This document shows, piece after piece, positions 57,982 through 64,000 of a DNA stretch of 64,000 bases. The DNA lies in IMG/VR virus record IMGVR_UViG_3300017786_003484, positions 124,001 to 188,000 of that record, one strand, 5' to 3'. Positions within the stretch are counted from its first letter, which is position 1, and each line of letters opens with the position of its first letter. A model generated the notes under the pieces. The model was given only the letters and a program-made list of their open reading frames with translations, searched no databases and was not told the DNA's origin. Source of the DNA: a virus. A program made the translations under genes and the position numbers.

Positions 57982-58731
57982 ATGAGTGTATTCAGTAGTC
58001 AAAATCCAAATGCCGTGCAGGGAGTTGGTGCTTCGCATAGTAAGCAAGGAATTAGAGTTAATGATCTAAAATTAGAGAACGTTGCCGCTGAGGTTGCATT
58101 GTCAGCAATAGGCAACTTTGAACCTCTGGACTATAAGTTAGACATTCATGGGATTCATAGTGTTATTAATGAAAAATATGGAAATGATTGGGTTGACTAT
58201 CTTCCTCGTACAGACAGACCTAATAATAGAAAAGCTATGTCTCTAACAACAATACCAGGATGGACGCATCAAAGTCCACCAAGTATACCAGAAGCTATAA
58301 AGCATATGAAAAGAGATGTAAAGGAGTTTGAATTTTCAACTCCAACAGATTTGTATAAAGATTGCGATCGTGCATACCCAGGCAATACAAGTTTGAAATC
58401 ATTCTTAGACGAATGGCAACCCCTAGGACGTACCTTTATTGTTAATGCTGGCATTGGCGGATATTTTGTACCTCATAGAGACCATCCTGGAATGCCTCGA
58501 CCAGCTCTACGCCTAATTGCATTTTTACAAAATTGCGGTCCTATGGATTATGACTGGATGATGGACAACAGAAAGGTTGACATTGAACTTGGAAGAGTGT
58601 ATTATGTTAATACTAGAATGACTCATAGAACTATGAGTTGGGTTAATGACAGTTGGCATCTTATATTGAACGTTCCTTTTAATGCAAGTAATGTTTCAAA
58701 AGTACTAGAAAATTTACAACACCGTCATTAA
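57982..58731 (+). CDS. HxD-motif oxygenase-like protein
   Basis: 249 aa. GIGGYFVPHRDHPGMPRPALRLIAFLQNC (HxD = HRD, with RLIAFL strand), VDIELGRVYYVNTRMTHRTMSWVNDSWHLILNVPF (distal His in MTHRTMS, then WHLILNV). This matches the general plan of the Asp/Asn hydroxylase-like group. N-terminal half helical with TIPGWTHQSPPS. Substrate unknown. Confidence 0.65.
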   Translation: MSVFSSQNPNAVQGVGASHSKQGIRVNDLKLENVAAEVALSAIGNFEPLDYKLDIHGIHSVINEKYGNDWVDYLPRTDRPNNRKAMSLTTIPGWTHQSPPSIPEAIKHMKRDVKEFEFSTPTDLYKDCDRAYPGNTSLKSFLDEWQPLGRTFIVNAGIGGYFVPHRDHPGMPRPALRLIAFLQNCGPMDYDWMMDNRKVDIELGRVYYVNTRMTHRTMSWVNDSWHLILNVPFNASNVSKVLENLQHRH

Positions 58732-58750
58732 AATAACATAGGAGAAATAA

Positions 58751-59383
58751 ATGCGATATTATAATATTGATCTTAGTGGCTATGGCGGTGAAGTAGTCTA
58801 CGGAAAACTTACAAAAGAACAACACGATTTTTGGCACGATAAAGAAGAGAGTGATATTACAGCTCATGCTTTTTGGGATCCGTTTGATGAAGGTGATGAA
58901 AACTTAGTTCAAGACGAAGAAGATCCTAGGTGGTTAGGTTATTGGCATGACCTTGATGATATTGTACATCTAAATGGAGGCACAATGTCCGATGCTTGGA
59001 TTACTGTTGAAGAAGTTTCAAGTGCAGACTATGCCGCCTCAAGTATAAAAGAAATTGTTGATAGAGTTGATGTAGCAGAATTTATTAAAACTAATAAGAA
59101 TGAGTTAACACAAGAAGCTATCGACTTAGATGATTATGCAAACGAAGATGGACATAACTATATCTTTTATGGCATGAGTATTGAAAAAGGACAGTTCCAT
59201 TTATCAACTATTGAGCTTCCTGATGATGAAGAATTTGATCTTTCTAAGATTAATTTCTGTGCAACTGAGCTTGATAATGGTGATAACATTGTTGAAGTGT
59301 TGTCGTATGGAGATATTGATTTAGATAACGTAGGCGGTGATTCAACTGGAAAAGGTTATAGTACAACCATATTTGATTACTAA
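58751..59383 (+). CDS. Highly acidic protein, unknown function
   Basis: 210 aa, TAGGAG ribosome site. Strikingly Asp/Glu-rich: FDEGDENLVQDEEDPRW, LPDDEEFDLSKIN, YGDIDLDNVGGD. N-terminal MRYYNIDLSGYGGEVVYGKLT and EQHDFWHDK. No motif, signal or membrane segment. Such charge can indicate DNA mimicry or a solubility tag-like role; that is only a suggestion. No family recognised. Confidence 0.5.
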   Translation: MRYYNIDLSGYGGEVVYGKLTKEQHDFWHDKEESDITAHAFWDPFDEGDENLVQDEEDPRWLGYWHDLDDIVHLNGGTMSDAWITVEEVSSADYAASSIKEIVDRVDVAEFIKTNKNELTQEAIDLDDYANEDGHNYIFYGMSIEKGQFHLSTIELPDDEEFDLSKINFCATELDNGDNIVEVLSYGDIDLDNVGGDSTGKGYSTTIFDY

Positions 59384-59389
59384 TAAATA
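59382..59389 (+). promoter_or_regulatory. T4-late-type promoter box, 5 nt before ATG
   Basis: AATAAATA followed by ACGAT and the ATG at 59395. It overlaps the stop of the upstream gene. No ribosome site is visible. Confidence 0.5.
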
Positions 59390-59394
59390 ACGAT

Positions 59395-60021
59395 ATGAAA
59401 CTTACAGTAGGTCCATCTGATTGTATTAGAGAAATAGAAGTCTTGTTACCAGATGTCTTAGATGTTGGGGTTATGTTAAGTGGAGGTGCTGACTCTGCTA
59501 TACTACTTTACATGTTAATTGAAGAAAGACGAAATACAAATTCACAACATATAATTAGACCTTTTACTGTTGCTCGTCCTGATGGTGCTTGGAATTATGT
59601 TGCTCCTATAGTAGATTGGATTAGAACAAAAACTGATATTCATATTGATGCTCCAATTAAAGTAGGCAATCCAGACTTACATCATAGTAAACAAGGACGT
59701 TCAGGAGCAGATGAAGCCTTTAGTAAATATGGAATTGAGCATATCTTCTATGGTAGTCAAGCACATCCTCCTGTAAAAATGCCAGGTGATTACCCATCAA
59801 GACCTAGTGCAGTTAACCTACCTCATACTACTTGTCCTTTTGCACTTGTTGATAAAAGACATACGTTACATTTATATGATAAACTTCAAGTATGGGATCT
59901 AATTAAACTAACTCATTCATGTACACATAGAACCGAAGGCCGATGCGGAGAGTGTTATAATTGTACAGAACGTTCCTGGGCATTAGAAGAGCTTGGGTTC
60001 GCTGACCCTGGAGAAAAATAA
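59395..60021 (+). CDS. QueC-like PP-loop ATPase (7-cyano-7-deazaguanine synthase family)
   Basis: 208 aa. VGVMLSGGADSAILLYML has the PP-loop SGGADS (29-34). The C-terminus SCTHRTEGRCGECYNCTERSWALEELGF has four cysteines (176, 184, 187, 190) in the order of the QueC zinc site, with the R..A..... that follows it. QueC turns 7-carboxy-7-deazaguanine into preQ0. Middle region (HIDAPIKVGNP) is shorter than in E. coli QueC, so a related ligase on another substrate is possible. A YhhQ-type transporter is at 23396. Confidence 0.7.
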   Translation: MKLTVGPSDCIREIEVLLPDVLDVGVMLSGGADSAILLYMLIEERRNTNSQHIIRPFTVARPDGAWNYVAPIVDWIRTKTDIHIDAPIKVGNPDLHHSKQGRSGADEAFSKYGIEHIFYGSQAHPPVKMPGDYPSRPSAVNLPHTTCPFALVDKRHTLHLYDKLQVWDLIKLTHSCTHRTEGRCGECYNCTERSWALEELGFADPGEK

Positions 60022-61595
60022 TGGCTCAGATAATAATTTGTGCTGGCATATCAGTTATTCCATATATTAGACCTGTTGGAACATTTCAATTAGCAAATGT
60101 ATTAAGACAAGCTGGATACACAGTTCAAGTTATTGATCAATATCCATGGATTGCACATTTAGGTTTAGATGTTGTTAAGCAGTTATTAGATAAGTTTGTA
60201 GGACCCGAAACATTATGGATTGGGTATAGTAGCACTTGGTTTCGTAAGATTGAACAGATGGTTCCTGGCTCTCCAATGGCCTGGCACCTGCCAAGTAAGC
60301 CAGGAACAACTCCTGGTAATGAAGATTTAAGAACTAATACATTATTATTTTCAGAAGAGGAAATACATGACTTACGAGCATTTGTACATAAGAAAAATCC
60401 TAATGTTAAATTTGTATTAGGAGGTGCTAGATCTCCCAAAGGACGTATTGCTTTATTTTCTCCATTGGTTGACATTTATATAGAAGGTTATGCTGATAAT
60501 ACAGTAGTACGACTTAGTAAGTATTTAGAAGGAAAACTTCCTAGCCTAGATGCCAAGCCAGTTAGTTACGGAGGCAAAGAAATACCAGATGTATATATGA
60601 TTAATGATGATGTTAAAGCAGAATCATTTGATTATAATAACTTTAAATTTTCTTGGCATGATTCTGATTTAGTTAATTGGGGAGAAACCTTACCTATGGA
60701 AATTGCTCGAGGTTGTATTTTTAATTGTGCTTTTTGTTCATACCCATTAAACGGACGTAAGAAAATGGATTACTTAAAGGATCCGCTAATATTAAGAGAA
60801 CAAATGATAGAAAACTATGAAAGATTTGGTACAACAAACTATTTCTTTTTAGACGATACATTCAATGAAAGTGTAGACAAACTTGAGATATTAGCAGAAC
60901 ATACATTTTCTAACTTAGATTTTAGGCCACGGTTTGGAGCCTTTATGAGGGCAGACTTAATTGCACATAATCCTAGGCAGATACAACTATTAAAAGATAT
61001 AGGTGTCAGCGGTGCATTCTTTGGCATTGAAAGTTTAAATTATGAAGCAAACAAATCTGTAGGTAAAGGTATTAAGAAGGATAAACTTTATGATTCCTTG
61101 TGTAGAATTAGAGAAGAATGGCCAGATGATGTTGTTACTGACTCTCAGTTTATTATGGGGTTGCCTAATGATAGCGAAGAAACAATTACAGAATGGGTTA
61201 CAGAATTATTACATCCTGACTTTCCTTTAGATGCGGCAAAGATTGAACCACTTGCATTAGATAAAGATCAAGTTAAGTCTACATGGGTAAGCAGTTTTGC
61301 CCGATTCCCTGACAGGTATGGATTTAGTTTTCCAGATGATACAAAACCTTGGCTTTGGGTAAACAATACAGGATTTTCCAGTGATGATGCACAAAAACTT
61401 AAAATGAAAATGGCCTCACAATGGAGAGTTAAAGATAAGCCTGCATGGGTAGGAGACTACGGATTAATGAATGTTGGTGTACCAGCAGATGTTATTGAGG
61501 ATAGGAAAAAAGGTGCAAAATTTGATGGTAGGGACCGTGGTAGACGTATATCTTTTGTAAAGGAATATATTAAGAAGCTATTGGCTCTACCTTAA
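60021..61595 (+). CDS. B12-binding-type radical SAM protein
   Basis: 524 aa, TAATG start on the QueC-like stop. N-terminal Rossmann-like part (LANVLRQAGYTVQVIDQYPW ... FVLGGARSPKG ... YIEGYADN) is the cobalamin-binding-type domain; MEIARGCIFNCAFCSYPLNGRKK holds CxxxCxxC; FFLDDTFNES, FFGIESLN and QFIMGLPNDSEET are typical of B12-binding radical SAM methyltransferases/oxidoreductases. DxHxxG for B12 is not evident, so cobalamin use is uncertain. Overlaps the convergent gene by 26 bases. Confidence 0.82.
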   Translation: MAQIIICAGISVIPYIRPVGTFQLANVLRQAGYTVQVIDQYPWIAHLGLDVVKQLLDKFVGPETLWIGYSSTWFRKIEQMVPGSPMAWHLPSKPGTTPGNEDLRTNTLLFSEEEIHDLRAFVHKKNPNVKFVLGGARSPKGRIALFSPLVDIYIEGYADNTVVRLSKYLEGKLPSLDAKPVSYGGKEIPDVYMINDDVKAESFDYNNFKFSWHDSDLVNWGETLPMEIARGCIFNCAFCSYPLNGRKKMDYLKDPLILREQMIENYERFGTTNYFFLDDTFNESVDKLEILAEHTFSNLDFRPRFGAFMRADLIAHNPRQIQLLKDIGVSGAFFGIESLNYEANKSVGKGIKKDKLYDSLCRIREEWPDDVVTDSQFIMGLPNDSEETITEWVTELLHPDFPLDAAKIEPLALDKDQVKSTWVSSFARFPDRYGFSFPDDTKPWLWVNNTGFSSDDAQKLKMKMASQWRVKDKPAWVGDYGLMNVGVPADVIEDRKKGAKFDGRDRGRRISFVKEYIKKLLALP

Positions 61596-62532
61596 ATTTA
61601 TCTAATTGCAAGTCGACAGCAGTCTTACAATATCTTTTAGTACATATAATATTTTCCTGTAGTAAGTCAAATTTATCTATACGTCCTAACTTTTGTATAC
61701 TACAAATACCAGCATATGCATTACCATCAAAGTTTACACGAATACCACTATTACCAGCAGTACAACTCCAGCCTTGCATTTGATGCTGATTGGTAGTTAC
61801 AAGATCAAAAGGATTAACTAAATTGTAAGAAGTTTGATCATCGTTATAAGCAAATACTTTTCTATCTACTTCATCAAATCTTCTCATTATACCTGACCAG
61901 CCGCTTTTCTTTTCTCTAATATATTGCAACTGACTTTCTTCGTATTCATAAGGCTTGCCATCATTTATACCGCCGGAATGATCTGTTAGTATCTTTCCAT
62001 TTACTTGTTTCTTAAGTCTGTCTGTTAATGCGTCATATAAATGCTTAACCGTTTCCCATTGTATTGGATCACACATCATATTAAACGATACATCACAACC
62101 ATTATCTAGTAAGTATTCTCCTAGTAAATTAATACGATCCATCTTACTAAACCCTGGATGTAAGCTCATAGTCACCTTGTCCGGTAGGCTTTCTAATCCT
62201 TGCCACCATTTTAAAGCACGACTGCCATTACTTACAGTTTCCAATATACCGTGTGGTTTAAGTCTGTGTATAATTTCTCCATACATAGGATGCAATGTTG
62301 GCTCACCGCCTGATAAACATACCTGTAAAAACCTATCACCTTTGTGTACATTTATTAGCCTGTCTAAGAAACCATCTATTTCTTCGTTAGTTGGGTAACC
62401 CATTTTACGTCCGTGATGATGATCACCTGAATGTAGGTTAGTAGGACAATAAGCACATTCAAAATTGCAGAAATCAGTAATTGTCCAATACACATATAAT
62501 GTAGGAGTAACCTTTCTTATTTCTCTAAGCAC
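61570..62532 (-). CDS. Radical SAM protein with C-terminal Cys region
   Basis: 320 aa from a GTG overlapping the stop of 62525-63364. YWTITDFCNFECAYCPTNLHSGDHH has CxxxCxxC (about residues 22-29), VCLSGGEPTLHP the GGEP motif, ETVSNGSRALKWW and VTMSLHPGFSK the later barrel strands. C-terminal GWSCTAGNSGIRVNFDGNAYAGICSIQ and ICTKRYC form a half-SPASM-like cysteine set. Too long and with the wrong neighbour motif to be called QueE with confidence. Substrate unknown. Confidence 0.8.
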   Translation of the reverse strand: MLREIRKVTPTLYVYWTITDFCNFECAYCPTNLHSGDHHHGRKMGYPTNEEIDGFLDRLINVHKGDRFLQVCLSGGEPTLHPMYGEIIHRLKPHGILETVSNGSRALKWWQGLESLPDKVTMSLHPGFSKMDRINLLGEYLLDNGCDVSFNMMCDPIQWETVKHLYDALTDRLKKQVNGKILTDHSGGINDGKPYEYEESQLQYIREKKSGWSGIMRRFDEVDRKVFAYNDDQTSYNLVNPFDLVTTNQHQMQGWSCTAGNSGIRVNFDGNAYAGICSIQKLGRIDKFDLLQENIICTKRYCKTAVDLQLDKFKVEPIAS

Positions 62533-63364
62533 TTTTTTCTTTCCATGTTTTATTATGCTCTTCTAATTGTTCTGATAATATTTTTTGCTTAGGAGGCTGT
62601 ACCATTTGAGGTGAGTCTTTTGTAGCCCAATCCCAATGTTTATCTGCATCAGTTAGTTTTTTACTTGTAAAGATACTTAATCCAATTTTACGTTTAACAC
62701 CCCATCTAGGAAATGCAGTACTACAATGTAGCCTGTCTCTTGGAAATGTCATTGGTATCCCAGGTGTCCATTGAAAATGTTTATCTACTGATAGTCCTTC
62801 GAATGTACTTTGTGGTATATGTTTAGCATATTTTAATAGTATAGGATCAAAATAGCCATCTTCTTTTAATCCAATTACATCACTATAATCAGTAACATCA
62901 GTATTCCATTCTTTTCTATCAGTCTTCCAACCTTTGTTATCATTTTTCATTCTATCTTTGTTTACGTTTCCTTTTGCAAAGAAACCTGCATCTTTCTTCC
63001 ATTGCTGATCCATTACTATAAATCTATTATTTTCTGGAAAATATTCTAATTCTAAATTACGTTCAATGAATAAAGGAAATACAAATGTTTGCAAAACCTG
63101 ATCTGGGGATTCTCCTCTTCCTGTATCAGTATGCACCATATACCCTGCTTCTGTTGAAAAATAGTTTCCACCGGTAACCACCCATTCTTCTCCTAGGTAT
63201 TCGTTTATCATAGGACCTAGTAAATGCAAAGCACTAGTCATTCCAAAAGCAAATTTTCTTCCAAATGCATGTTCGGTGGTGTGTACGTTATTTTCAAATT
63301 CATAAAGTAACTTATCAATTACACTTTGATCTATTTCATTTAATGTGGTTACGGGAGTTCTCAT
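62525..63364 (-). CDS. HxD-motif oxygenase-like protein
   Basis: 279 aa. AGYMVHTDTGRGESPDQVLQTFVFPLFI has HxD; MTFPRDRLHCSTAFPRWGVKRKIGLSIFTSK has the distal His and a basic Arg/Lys before the last strand. The tenth protein of this kind in the window. Its start overlaps the stop of the aldo/keto reductase gene (minus strand). Substrate unknown; probably part of a minus-strand operon 64000 to 61570. Confidence 0.62.
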   Translation of the reverse strand: MRTPVTTLNEIDQSVIDKLLYEFENNVHTTEHAFGRKFAFGMTSALHLLGPMINEYLGEEWVVTGGNYFSTEAGYMVHTDTGRGESPDQVLQTFVFPLFIERNLELEYFPENNRFIVMDQQWKKDAGFFAKGNVNKDRMKNDNKGWKTDRKEWNTDVTDYSDVIGLKEDGYFDPILLKYAKHIPQSTFEGLSVDKHFQWTPGIPMTFPRDRLHCSTAFPRWGVKRKIGLSIFTSKKLTDADKHWDWATKDSPQMVQPPKQKILSEQLEEHNKTWKEKSA

Positions 63365-64000
63365 CTTCTGTTTTCATAACTTCCTGGCTGAGCCATTTTA
63401 GGAACAGGAAATATCACGTCTACCTGTTCTTTTATACTATTAGTTATCTTCGGTACAAACTCTCCTGCTTTTAAATTATCTATTAGGTGAGGAATTTTAT
63501 GGCTTCTTGGTATTGATACTGCCCACGGAAACCTTAGATTAAAATATGCAATTAAGAATTGAGGAACCGTTGCTCCAATGCTTTCTGCTATAGGTTCTAC
63601 TTGCTTCAATTCAGGCATATCCCAAAAGTCTCCTCTATAAGATTCTGTTGGATTCTGTTGCGGTCTTTGATATCCACTAGCTCTACCTCCACCAAATACA
63701 CTATGTGGCATACCTGTTAGTTCTGCATCAAATTTAGTGTTCCATGAAACAACTCTCTCATATCCATTAGCACCTTTTTCTGTGTAAAATTGATCCGGAT
63801 ATCTATGCTTAGGTCCGTAACGAAATTGTATAACTTGCAGTCTTTGTTCTTTAGGATAGTTTTCAGCCTCTTCAAAAGTTCTCCATTCATGTATTGCTCT
63901 GCCTTTTAAATTACTACAACCTACACTCCTAATTGTTCCTTCGGATTGACATTCAGCCATCCATTCTGCACATTTTTCTATACTAACACCTTCCATAAAA
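63361..64000 (-). CDS. Aldo/keto reductase, C-terminal part (5' end outside window)
   Basis: About 213 codons visible; the frame stays open to the window end, so the ATG at 63996 is probably internal. SIEKCAEWMAECQSEGTIRSVGCSNL is the substrate/NADPH region of aldo/keto reductases (G.ir.iG.Sn); IAESIGATVPQFLIAYFNLRFPWAVSIPRSHKIPHLIDNL is the C-terminal A...g.t..q.al.w.......IPg....h..enl pattern. The barrel is reduced by NAD(P)H and reduces carbonyls. It leads the minus-strand operon with a HxD oxygenase-like and a radical SAM protein. Confidence 0.82.
   Translation of the reverse strand, partial: FMEGVSIEKCAEWMAECQSEGTIRSVGCSNLKGRAIHEWRTFEEAENYPKEQRLQVIQFRYGPKHRYPDQFYTEKGANGYERVVSWNTKFDAELTGMPHSVFGGGRASGYQRPQQNPTESYRGDFWDMPELKQVEPIAESIGATVPQFLIAYFNLRFPWAVSIPRSHKIPHLIDNLKAGEFVPKITNSIKEQVDVIFPVPKMAQPGSYENRR

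Noticed and set aside
61570-62532. QueE assignment for the radical SAM protein near the QueC-like gene
   Set aside because: The protein is about 320 aa with a C-terminal cysteine set; QueE is shorter and lacks that part. Kept as general radical SAM.

Overview
The window reads as part of a large genome of an AT-rich tailed phage (T4-like marine myovirus style) that infects a Gram-negative bacterium. I infer this from gene content and layout, not from a hallmark gene: no terminase, portal, capsid or polymerase lies here. Supporting signs are about 90 tightly packed genes with 1-25 nt overlaps, many tiny genes, three scattered tRNAs, a phage-type ATP-dependent DNA ligase, an HNH endonuclease, a SleB-type cell-wall hydrolase, a tail-type S74 chaperone domain, and Hsp20, SpeD-like and bS21 proteins of the kind known from marine T4-like phages. 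T4-like late-promoter boxes (NATAAATA) also occur. A Gram-negative host is suggested by the porin, a lipoprotein and a periplasmic binding protein. The host species cannot be read from the sequence.

Layout. 1-8.3 kb: porin end, HxD oxygenase-like genes, tRNA-Thr, cupin, SET protein and three PP-loop ATPases. 8.3-12.1 kb: periplasmic TctC-like binding protein, MscS-like mini-protein, two oxygenase-like genes on the minus strand and small genes. 12.1-19.7 kb: SpeD-like, the first 'partner + PP-loop' cassette, GNAT, tRNA-Arg, FkbM methyltransferase, lipase, S74 protein. 19.7-28.8 kb: tRNA-Gly, secreted hydrolase pair, queuosine-precursor-type transporter, ClpP, the second 'partner + PP-loop' cassette, HD hydrolase. 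28.8-34.8 kb: SWIM protein, peroxiredoxin, HNH, DNA ligase, RpiB. 34.8-46.5 kb: MIP18/DUF59 protein, five radical SAM enzymes, a glycosyltransferase-like protein, two SGNH hydrolases and a NodU-type carbamoyltransferase in one co-directional run. 46.5-55.4 kb: nuclease-like pair, SleB hydrolase, large coiled-coil membrane protein, ClpX, bS21, Hsp20, ClpS. 55.4-64 kb: HAD-like protein, oxygenase-like genes, QueC-like enzyme, two more radical SAM enzymes and an aldo/keto reductase cut by the window end.

How it may work together. Two themes stand out. One is takeover of host protein synthesis and quality control: bS21, Hsp20, ClpX, ClpP and ClpS, with most of them inside 3 kb. The other is an unusually large group of small-molecule or macromolecule modifying enzymes: ten HxD...H oxygenase-like proteins, six PP-loop ATPases, seven radical SAM proteins, a carbamoyltransferase, GNAT and methyltransferase genes. 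The most system-like signals are a two-gene PP-loop cassette present twice, and a radical SAM family with a conserved four-cysteine N-terminal domain.

Regulation visible in the sequence: a family of sigma70-type promoters (TTGAC-N17-TATAMT), several with the -35 box overlapping the stop codon of the upstream gene; T4-late-like boxes placed so that transcription would begin at the ATG; Shine-Dalgarno-sequestering hairpins, including a ROSE-like leader in front of hsp20. No gene-free stretch exceeds 300 bases.
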